Positions 1 through 5,164 of a DNA stretch of 5,164 nucleotides are shown in pieces. The position numbers and the translations under genes were made by a program. The stretch comes from Lysobacteraceae bacterium (lineage in GTDB: Bacteria > Pseudomonadota > Gammaproteobacteria > Xanthomonadales > Xanthomonadaceae), in contig JAQGOI010000058.1 in assembly GCA_028293685.1 (NCBI GenBank), positions 1-5,164 of the forward strand. Direction: 5' to 3'. Position 1 is the stretch's first letter. Each line of letters begins with the position of its first letter. Below the pieces are notes generated by a model. That model was not told where the DNA came from. It was given only the letters and a program-made list of their open reading frames with translations, and did no database searches.

Positions 1-1749
1 GTCGCGGTGGGCGACACGGTCAAGCTCGACCAGGGCCTGGTGACCCTCGAATCCGACAAGGCAACGATGGAAGTGCCATCGAGCGTTGCCGGCATCGTGC
101 GCGAATTGAAGGTCAAGGTCGGCGACAAGGTATCGGAGGGCAGTGTTGTCGCCGTGATTGAATCCGGCGTGGCACGCGCTTCATCGCCGACCCCTGCAGC
201 CGCGGATGCGGGCAAGCGCGCTTCGACACCAGCTGAAACGTCCGCGTCAAAAGCGCCTGCATCCCAGCCTTCACCCGCCGCGCAGAAGAAGGAGTCGGCA
301 ACTGCGCCGCAAGCGGCTGCGGGAAGCGGTCGCAAGGCCGATATCGAATGCCAGCTGGTCGTACTCGGCGCCGGTCCGGGTGGCTACACAGCGGCATTCC
401 GCGCCGCCGACCTCGGCCTGGACACGGTGCTGATCGAACGCTATCCGCAGCTGGGCGGCGTCTGCCTCAACGTCGGATGCATTCCGTCCAAGGCGCTGCT
501 GCATGCCGCGGCGGTGATCGACGAAGCCGCGCATGCATCGCAATACGGCGTGGACTTTGGAAAGCCAAGAATCACCCTTGAGAAATTGCGCGACTACAAG
601 AATAAAGTCGTCAGCCAGTTGACCAAGGGCCTGGCGACGATGGCCCGGCAGCGCAAGGTGCGCGTGGTCACCGGCAGTGGCCGCTTCGTATCGGCCAACG
701 AGATCGAGATCGCCGGCGAAAGCGGAACGCAGCTGTTGCGTTTCGCGCAATGCATCATCGCCGCCGGCTCGCAGGCGATGAAGCTGCCCGGCTTTCCGTG
801 GGAGGACCCGCGGGTGATGGATTCGACCGACGCGCTCGAGCTCGCGGAAATACCAAAGCGCCTGCTGGTCGTCGGCGGCGGCATCATCGGCCTGGAAATG
901 GCGACCGTGTTCCGTGCGTTCGGGTCGCAGGTGACCGTGGTCGAGCTGGCCGACCAGCTCATGCCCGGCGCCGATGCCGATCTGGTCAAGCCGCTTGCCG
1001 ATCGCCTGAAAAAACAGAACGTCGACGTGCATCTGAAGACGAAAGTCGTCAAGGCCAGCGCAGGCAAGGACGGCATCGCCTGCACGTTCGAGGGCGCCAG
1101 TATTCCGTCGGTGACGTTGTTCGATCGCGTGCTGGTCGCGGTCGGTCGTGCCCCCAATGGCGGCAGGATCGATGCCGGCAAGGCCGGCGTGCAGGTGAAC
1201 GATCGCGGATACATCGCCGTCGACCGTCAGATGCGCAGCAACGTGCCGCACATCTTCGCGATCGGTGATCTCATCGGCCAACCGATGCTGGCGCACAAGG
1301 CCACGCACGAAGGCCGCCTGGCCGCCGAAGTGGCGGCGGGTGAAAAGCGCGAATGGGTCGCACGCGTGATCCCGTCGGTGGCTTACACCGATCCGGAAAT
1401 CGCCTGGGTCGGCGTCACCGAAACTGAAGCAAAAGCGAAAGGCGTCGATGTCGGTGTCGGCAAGTTCCCGTGGGCGGCGAGCGGGCGTGCAATCGGTATG
1501 GGACGCACCGAAGGCTTCACCAAGCTGCTGTTCGACAAGGCCACGCATCGCATCATCGGCGGCGCCATCGTCGGCGTTCATGCCGGTGAGCTCATCGCCG
1601 AGATTGCCTTGGCAATCGAAATGGGCGCCGAAGCCGCCGACATCGGTCACACCATCCATCCGCATCCAACGTTGAGCGAATCGGTAGGCATGGCGGCCGA
1701 GGTGTTCGAAGGCACCATCACCGATCTCTACCTGCCGAAAAAAACCTGA
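1..1749 (+). CDS. lpdA: Dihydrolipoyl dehydrogenase (E3) with N-terminal lipoyl domain, 5' end cut off
   Basis: E3 reoxidises the dihydrolipoyl groups of 2-oxoacid dehydrogenase complexes, using FAD and NAD+, in the cytoplasm. The frame is open from base 1, so the true start lies upstream. The GTG at 7 falls inside the lipoyl domain and is not the start. Numbering residues from that GTG, the tail of a lipoyl domain is seen with the attachment lysine K18 in ESDKATMEV. An Ala/Pro/Lys-rich linker covers about 53-110. The FAD-binding fold follows with GAGPGG at 121-126, then the redox disulfide C153/C158 in GGVCLNVGCIPSK, then the NAD-binding GGGIIG at 290-295, the second FAD motif FAIGD at 417-421, and the C-terminal dimerisation domain with the catalytic pair H553/E558 in HPTLSE. 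All catalytic residues are present. The lipoyl fusion is the type known from Neisseria P64k and beta-proteobacterial PdhL. In xanthomonads this gene normally follows aceE/aceF, so pyruvate dehydrogenase is the likely partner, though those genes lie outside the window. Confidence 0.97.
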   Translation, partial: VAVGDTVKLDQGLVTLESDKATMEVPSSVAGIVRELKVKVGDKVSEGSVVAVIESGVARASSPTPAAADAGKRASTPAETSASKAPASQPSPAAQKKESATAPQAAAGSGRKADIECQLVVLGAGPGGYTAAFRAADLGLDTVLIERYPQLGGVCLNVGCIPSKALLHAAAVIDEAAHASQYGVDFGKPRITLEKLRDYKNKVVSQLTKGLATMARQRKVRVVTGSGRFVSANEIEIAGESGTQLLRFAQCIIAAGSQAMKLPGFPWEDPRVMDSTDALELAEIPKRLLVVGGGIIGLEMATVFRAFGSQVTVVELADQLMPGADADLVKPLADRLKKQNVDVHLKTKVVKASAGKDGIACTFEGASIPSVTLFDRVLVAVGRAPNGGRIDAGKAGVQVNDRGYIAVDRQMRSNVPHIFAIGDLIGQPMLAHKATHEGRLAAEVAAGEKREWVARVIPSVAYTDPEIAWVGVTETEAKAKGVDVGVGKFPWAASGRAIGMGRTEGFTKLLFDKATHRIIGGAIVGVHAGELIAEIALAIEMGAEAADIGHTIHPHPTLSESVGMAAEVFEGTITDLYLPKKT

Positions 1750-1763
1750 CGCCGAGCGGCGTC
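1748..1763 (+). other. Small perfect hairpin over the lpdA stop codon
   Basis: GACGCC (1748-1753) and GGCGTC (1758-1763) form a perfect 6-bp stem with the 4-nt loop GAGC. It begins inside the lpdA TGA stop and ends four bases before the AGGAG ribosome binding site of the next gene. No T tract follows, so it does not look like an intrinsic terminator. It may mark the mRNA boundary between the two cistrons or affect decay. A stem this short in GC-rich DNA could also be chance. Confidence 0.4.
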
Positions 1764-1776
1764 TCCAGGAGTTCCC

Positions 1777-2013
1777 ATGCCCACCCTGTACGACAAATCC
1801 AACGACCGGCTGCTCGGGCGCATCAGCCAGGCCGATCTCGATGTGCTGATCGCGCAGCTGGAAGAAGAGTCCAGCCAGGATCGTGATTACTACATCGACA
1901 ACGACACGTTCCTGCGGCTTACGGACGCCGGGGCGTCGTCGACCCTGCTCGATGCCATCAAGATGGCGCTGGACCTGGGCGGCGAGGCCGACATCCGCTG
2001 GGAAGCGGACTGA
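1777..2013 (+). CDS. Small acidic conserved-type protein of unknown function (78 aa)
   Basis: I do not recognise a function. The gene is supported by an ATG with AGGAG at 1767-1771 five bases upstream, codon use like its neighbours, a start 27 nt after the lpdA stop, and a probable terminator ten bases after its own stop. The protein is very acidic: 18 Asp/Glu against 7 Lys/Arg, a net charge of about -11. It has no cysteine, signal peptide or membrane segment. It opens with MPTLYDK and has a likely helix at 18-33 ending in EEE, a polar stretch DYYIDNDT at 37-44, and a second helix around 54-67 before the C-terminal IRW. From memory, short proteins of this appearance occur in several proteobacteria and some carry the label galactosyldiacylglycerol synthase. 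That label is not credible for 78 residues without a glycosyltransferase fold. Position suggests co-transcription with lpdA. Confidence 0.8.
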   Translation: MPTLYDKSNDRLLGRISQADLDVLIAQLEEESSQDRDYYIDNDTFLRLTDAGASSTLLDAIKMALDLGGEADIRWEAD

Positions 2014-2023
2014 CCGACAGGGA

Positions 2024-2051
2024 GAAGCCCCGACCTTGCGGCCGGGGCTTC
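2024..2051 (+). terminator. Probable transcription terminator hairpin after the small gene
   Basis: GAAGCCCCG (2024-2032) pairs perfectly with CGGGGCTTC (2043-2051) around a 10-nt loop, giving a 9-bp GC-rich stem that starts 11 bases after the stop codon at 2011-2013. This is the form of an intrinsic terminator, but the right arm is followed by CGGGAGG and not by a T run. It may therefore be a weak or Rho-assisted terminator, or an mRNA 3'-end stabiliser. It separates the lpdA transcript from the ATP synthase promoter. Confidence 0.6.
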
Positions 2052-2056
2052 CGGGA

Positions 2057-2094
2057 GGCCTGCCGCGCGTCGACGAGGAAGTGGAGGGCAGGCC
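2057..2094 (+). repeat. Second inverted repeat in the gap before the atp operon
   Basis: GGCCTGCC (2057-2064) and GGCAGGCC (2087-2094) are perfect 8-bp inverted copies separated by 22 nt. The repeat lies five bases beyond the preceding hairpin, so the lpdA-side transcript could end in two successive stem-loops. No T tract follows. It could instead be a protein-binding dyad, but its arms are far apart for a simple operator. Confidence 0.4.
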
Positions 2095-2199
2095 GCATCA
2101 CATCGACCGCAGCCGATTGCCCTTGGTTCCGCCCGAGTGGAAATCCGGCCAGCATTCGCGGTTCCAATCGCAGATGGGCGCATTCACCGAGCTTCGCGG
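2095..2199. other. Non-coding part of the gap upstream of the atp promoter
   Basis: No reading frame here has a credible start, ribosome binding site or recognisable protein. The frames that cross it on both strands give Arg-rich or low-complexity products typical of GC-rich shadow frames. It contains the first copy of GCCGATTGCCC (2112-2122) and the first copy of TTCGCGGTT (2155-2163), both of which recur at or just after the promoter. Confidence 0.5.
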
Positions 2200-2255
2200 T
2201 TGCCGCAGAAAAGCGGCCCGGCTATACTTTTGCGGCTTCGCTGGGCCGATTGCCC
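2112..2255. repeat. 11-nt direct repeat pair flanking the atp promoter
   Basis: GCCGATTGCCC occurs at 2112-2122 and again at 2245-2255, on the same strand and 133 bp apart. One copy lies upstream of the -35 and the other just downstream of the -10 and expected start of transcription. A separate 9-nt direct repeat, TTCGCGGTT, occurs at 2155-2163 and 2193-2201, its second copy overlapping the -35. They may be regulator sites or chance. Confidence 0.35.
2200..2228 (+). promoter_or_regulatory. Probable sigma70-type promoter of the atp operon
   Basis: TTGCCG at 2200-2205 (four of six to TTGACA) and TATACT at 2223-2228 (five of six to TATAAT) are separated by exactly 17 bp. They lie in the only sizeable gap upstream of atpI. 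Transcription would begin around 2235, leaving a leader of roughly 48 nt to the preferred atpI start. This is the best promoter-like sequence I see in the window. The placement also argues against the TTG at 2250 as the atpI start, because no ribosome binding site would fit in so short a leader. Confidence 0.65.
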
Positions 2256-2282
2256 GCCCCCGCAGATGAACGAGTGCAGCCC

Positions 2283-2663
2283 GTGCACGATCCGATCGCC
2301 GTGGGCCGCCGCTCCGCGCTGCGCGCGGTGGCCGTGCAGGCCGCCGCTGTCGCGCTGGTGGCTGCGGCCTACCTCATGCAGGGTCAGCGCCCGGCGTTGG
2401 CCGCCGCAGGTGGCGGGGCGGCGCTGGTTGCGGGGAATCTGCTGTCGACGCTGCTGGCATTCGGCGGCGGCATCCAGCCGGCGGGTTCCGCGATGGTGCG
2501 GACGTTGGTCGGAGCGATGGGAAAGTGGTGGGTGGTAATGGCCGGATTGGCCATGGTGCTGGGGTTCTGGCGGTTGCCTGCCATCCCCGCACTGGTTGGA
2601 CTGGGAGCGGGCCTGGTGGTCCATTCCGTTGCAATGATCGTCGAATCGAACCGAATCCGTTGA
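2283..2663 (+). CDS. atpI: ATP synthase protein I (F0 assembly factor)
   Basis: AtpI is a small inner-membrane protein that is thought to help assemble the c-ring. It is not a subunit of the finished enzyme. The product is about 126 aa and hydrophobic, with four probable membrane helices at roughly 13-32, 39-61, 81-97 and 100-121, counted from the GTG at 2283. An Arg-rich N-terminus (VGRRSALR) and a basic end (ESNRIR) suit a four-helix protein with cytoplasmic ends. Identification rests on size, topology and its place directly before atpB, because AtpI sequence is poorly conserved. The start is uncertain. In-frame candidates are TTG 2250, GTG 2274, GTG 2283 and GTG 2301. None has a strong ribosome binding site. 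GTG 2283 is preferred because only a weak ACGAG lies nine bases upstream and the protein then begins near the conserved-looking part. The stop TGA at 2661-2663 forms part of the atpB ribosome binding site. Confidence 0.85.
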   Translation: MHDPIAVGRRSALRAVAVQAAAVALVAAAYLMQGQRPALAAAGGGAALVAGNLLSTLLAFGGGIQPAGSAMVRTLVGAMGKWWVVMAGLAMVLGFWRLPAIPALVGLGAGLVVHSVAMIVESNRIR

Positions 2664-3842
<1,179 letters not shown>

Positions 3843-3857
3843 TTGAGTTGACCGGTT

Positions 3858-3873
3858 GCCCGCGCAGGCGGGC
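3858..3873 (+). other. GC-rich hairpin between atpE and atpF
   Basis: GCCCGC (3858-3863) and GCGGGC (3868-3873) form a perfect 6-bp all-GC stem with the loop GCAG, 15 bases after the atpE stop. No T tract follows, and atpF lacks its own clear promoter, so full termination is unlikely. Such a hairpin could protect the atpE 3' end or lower read-through and so raise subunit c over downstream subunits. An overlapping weaker stem, CGAC (3876-3879) with GTCG (3887-3890), lies just after it. Confidence 0.55.
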
Positions 3874-3926
3874 GCCGACTCTCTGTGTCGCCGCGTAACT
3901 ATTGAAGTATTCGAGGAAAGGTCGTC

Positions 3927-4397
3927 ATGGAAATTGGCATGACTCTACTGGGCCAGGCACTGTCGTTCGCGATCGTGATCTGGGCCACCGCCAAATGGAT
4001 CTGGCCACATCTCACGGCCGCCATTGAAGAGCGGCAGCAGCGAATCGCCGAAGGCCTCGCCGCGGCCGATCGCAGCCAGAAGGATCTGGCGTTGACGCAG
4101 GAGAAGGTCAACGAGGCATTGAAGGAAGCGCGGGTCAAGGCCAACGAAATCATCGACCAGGCGCATCAGCGCGCGGTGCAGATGATCGAGCAGGCCAAGT
4201 CCGACGCGATCGCCGAAGCCGACCGGCAGAAGGCGCTCGCCACGGCTGACATCGATGCCGCCACCAACCGCGCGCGCGAAGGCCTGCGCACGCAGGTATC
4301 CGCGCTTGCGGTGAGTGGCGCCGAGAAGCTGCTGCGCCGTGAGATCGATGCCGGTACCCACAAGGCGCTGCTCGACGAACTGGCGGCCCAGCTGTGA
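3927..4397 (+). CDS. atpF: F0F1 ATP synthase subunit b
   Basis: Subunit b forms the dimeric peripheral stalk that holds F1 against subunit a. The product is 156 aa, the same length as E. coli b. One N-terminal membrane helix covers about 5-25 (the segment before KWIWPHL). A long charged, Ala/Glu/Gln/Lys-rich coiled coil runs from about 30 to 125, starting with [14 protein letters not shown]. The C-terminal delta-binding part has the family motif [13 protein letters not shown] at about 129-141 and ends [12 protein letters not shown]. The ATG at 3927 has GAGGA at 3913-3917 nine bases upstream. A single b gene is seen with no b' copy, so the stalk is expected to be a homodimer. Its last four bases overlap the atpH start. 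Confidence 0.98.
   Translation: MEIGMTLLGQALSFAIVIWATAKWIWPHLTAAIEERQQRIAEGLAAADRSQKDLALTQEKVNEALKEARVKANEIIDQAHQRAVQMIEQAKSDAIAEADRQKALATADIDAATNRAREGLRTQVSALAVSGAEKLLRREIDAGTHKALLDELAAQL
4394..4397 (+). promoter_or_regulatory. GTGA stop/start overlap joining atpF and atpH
   Basis: The atpH start GTG (4394-4396) and the atpF stop TGA (4395-4397) share bases in GTGA. No good ribosome binding site precedes the GTG (the upstream bases are ACTGGCGGCCCAGCT), so atpH translation most likely depends on ribosomes finishing atpF. This overlap is what decides the atpH start. Confidence 0.7.
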
Positions 4398-4921
4398 GCC
4401 AGGCGTTGACGCTGGCCCGGCCTTACGCACGCGCGGCATTCGCCAGTGCGCGTGAGGCGGGGACGCTTGCGGCGTGGTCGGACTCGCTCGAATTCGCCGC
4501 CCGCATCGCGGCCGATCCCCAGGTTGCCAGCTTGCTGGGCAACCCGCGGCTTGTCGCTGCGGACGCCGTGGGACTGCTATCTCCCGATGGCGCACATCCC
4601 GATTTCGCCAACTTCCTGGCGCTGCTGGCGGAAAACCATCGCCTGCAGCTGCTGCCTGAGGTCGCGGGGTTGTTCGCCGGATTGCGTGCGGAAGCCGAGC
4701 GCGTGATCAAGGCCAGGGTGACATCGGCCACGATGCTGCCCGATGCCGAACTCGCCACCATCACGGCGGCGCTGCGCAAGCGCTTCGGCCAGGACGTGGA
4801 TGTCGATACGGCTGTCGATGCCACCCTGATCGGCGGCGCCGTGATCACCGCGGGCGACGTCGTCATCGATGGTTCGCTGCGCGGCAAGCTCGAGCGGCTG
4901 CAGTCGGCGTTGGCGGCATGA
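4394..4921 (+). CDS. atpH: F0F1 ATP synthase subunit delta
   Basis: Subunit delta sits on top of F1 and ties the b stalk to the alpha subunits. The product is 175 aa, against 177 in E. coli. The N-terminal helical bundle (about 1-105) starts with the typical [13 protein letters not shown] and contains [18 protein letters not shown]. The C-terminal domain carries the family signature [21 protein letters not shown] at about 146-166. The GTG at 4394 overlaps the atpF stop, and the next upstream in-frame region belongs to atpF, so this start is firm in position though weak in ribosome binding site. After the TGA at 4919-4921 the operon is interrupted by an unusually long 145-nt spacer carrying an inverted repeat. 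Confidence 0.97.
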   Translation: MSQALTLARPYARAAFASAREAGTLAAWSDSLEFAARIAADPQVASLLGNPRLVAADAVGLLSPDGAHPDFANFLALLAENHRLQLLPEVAGLFAGLRAEAERVIKARVTSATMLPDAELATITAALRKRFGQDVDVDTAVDATLIGGAVITAGDVVIDGSLRGKLERLQSALAA

Positions 4922-4924
4922 AGC

Positions 4925-5008
4925 CGGGAGTCGGGAATGGGGATTAGGGAATCGACAACGGCATTGCTGTTCGCCTGACGATTCTCCATTCCCGATTCCC
5001 CATTCCCG
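4925..5008. repeat. Imperfect palindromic intergenic repeat between atpH and atpA
   Basis: A 30-nt arm at 4925-4954 and a 30-nt arm at 4979-5008 are inverted copies with 24 of 30 positions matching, or 26 of 30 counting G-U pairs in RNA. The loop is 24 nt. Each arm is itself built of the repeated units GGGAATGGGGAT and GGGAATC. The loop can fold a small stem (AACGGC 4957-4962 with GCTGTT 4966-4971). This looks like the dispersed GGGAATGGGGAATC family that I recognise from xanthomonad intergenic regions. It is distinct in sequence from the GTAG-type SMAG elements of Stenotrophomonas. Because it is transcribed inside the operon, it would form a long mRNA hairpin between delta and alpha. Family membership is from pattern memory only. 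Confidence 0.8.
4926..4949 (+). other. G-quadruplex motif in the left arm of the repeat
   Basis: Four G runs lie on the mRNA-sense strand: GGG 4926-4928, GGG 4933-4935, GGGG 4939-4942 and GGG 4947-4949. They are separated by loops AGTC, AAT and ATTA, so the pattern G3-N4-G3-N3-G4-N4-G3 meets the usual quadruplex rule. The other arm on the opposite strand has only three runs of three or more. Whether it folds in vivo against the competing hairpin is unknown. Confidence 0.55.
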
Positions 5009-5030
5009 AAAGAACGTAAACGAAGCCGGA

Positions 5031-5046
5031 TTCCGCACCAGCGGAA
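5031..5046 (+). other. Small hairpin just before the atpA ribosome binding site
   Basis: TTCCGC (5031-5036) and GCGGAA (5041-5046) form a perfect 6-bp stem with loop ACCA. It ends six bases before the atpA binding site AAGGA (5053-5057). It lies outside the palindromic repeat, so it probably belongs to the original atpH-atpA spacer. It could keep the binding site open by isolating it from the larger upstream hairpin. Confidence 0.45.
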
Positions 5047-5066
5047 CGGTTCAAGGAAGCGAAAAA

Positions 5067-5164
5067 ATGGCAACCACCCAGCTCAATCCATCCGAAATCA
5101 GCGAACTGATCCGCAACCGCATCGCCAAGGTCGGGCTTGCCGCCGAAGCGCGCAACGAAGGCAC
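5067..5164 (+). CDS. atpA: F0F1 ATP synthase subunit alpha, 3' end cut off
   Basis: Subunit alpha forms the non-catalytic nucleotide-binding positions of the F1 hexamer. Only the first 32 codons are in the window. They read MATTQLNPSEISELIRN and continue to EARNEG, closely matching the E. coli start QLNSTEISELIKQRIA...EAHNEG. This segment binds delta at the top of F1. The ATG at 5067 has AAGGA at 5053-5057 nine bases upstream and an A-rich stretch (AAAAA) directly before it, which favours efficient initiation. The frame is open to the end of the window. The nucleotide-binding domain lies beyond it. Confidence 0.95.
   Translation, partial: MATTQLNPSEISELIRNRIAKVGLAAEARNEG

Noticed and set aside
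271..1665. Long open frame on the minus strand across lpdA (464 codons)
   Set aside because: It lies wholly opposite a well-conserved gene. The product is rich in His, Arg, Asp and Gly with no recognisable domain, as expected from the complement of GC-rich codons. No promoter or binding site supports it.
1883..2269. Plus-strand open frame running from the small gene through the gap before atpI
   Set aside because: It overlaps the small gene in another frame, crosses the terminator hairpin and the promoter, and encodes an Arg-rich product with no motif.
2250..2282. TTG at 2250 as the atpI start (137 aa)
   Set aside because: It would leave a leader of only about 15 nt after the predicted transcription start and has no ribosome binding site. 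The 11 extra residues look unconserved. GTG 2283 is preferred, though not proven.
4955..5000. Internal promoter for atpA within the repeat (TTGCTG at 4964-4969)
   Set aside because: No -10-like hexamer lies at 16-18 bp. The matching position reads CATTCC. It is not supported.
4925..5008. Palindrome as a CRISPR array or intrinsic terminator
   Set aside because: The two arms are inverted, not direct, and there are no spacers. No T tract follows the stem and the operon clearly continues into atpA.
4423..5073. Minus-strand frames over atpH and the spacer (216 and 153 codons)
   Set aside because: They are opposite conserved atpH and run through the palindromic repeat, which accounts for their Asn/Gly/Ser-rich start. 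No homology is recognisable.

Overview
The window is a stretch of a high-GC gammaproteobacterial chromosome. It holds the 3' part of a pyruvate-dehydrogenase-type lpdA, one small unknown gene, and the first two thirds of a classical F0F1 ATP synthase operon in the order atpI-atpB-atpE-atpF-atpH-atpA. All genes are on the + strand. Codon use, a lipoyl-domain-bearing E3, and a GGGAATGGGGAATC-type inverted repeat between atpH and atpA all point to the Xanthomonadaceae/Lysobacteraceae (Xanthomonas, Stenotrophomonas, Lysobacter, Luteimonas). The genus cannot be fixed from this sequence.

Layout. Positions 1-1749: lpdA, cut at its 5' end, encoding part of a lipoyl domain, an Ala/Pro linker and a complete flavin disulfide reductase. 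Positions 1777-2013: a very acidic 78-residue protein of unknown function with a good ribosome binding site. Positions 2014-2282 carry no convincing gene. They hold a perfect 9-bp hairpin (probable terminator without a T tract), a second inverted repeat, short direct repeats, and a good sigma70-type promoter (TTGCCG, 17 bp, TATACT). That promoter probably drives the ATP synthase genes.

The atp genes then follow. atpI (assembly factor), atpB (subunit a), atpE (subunit c) and atpF (subunit b) make the membrane F0 part. atpH (delta) and the first 32 codons of atpA (alpha) begin F1. Key residues are intact: Arg215 in subunit a and Asp66 in subunit c, as expected for a proton-driven enzyme. The gaps carry probable expression-tuning signals. 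These are a pyrimidine-rich unstructured leader before atpE, a GC hairpin after atpE, a GTGA stop/start overlap joining atpF and atpH, and a repeat-bearing 145-nt spacer before atpA.

No new defence, mobile or biosynthetic system is visible. The coding content is ordinary housekeeping. The most unusual item is the 84-bp imperfect palindrome inside the atp operon (4925-5008). Its G-rich arm also fits a four-run G-quadruplex motif in the mRNA, and it is flanked by an 8-bp direct repeat.
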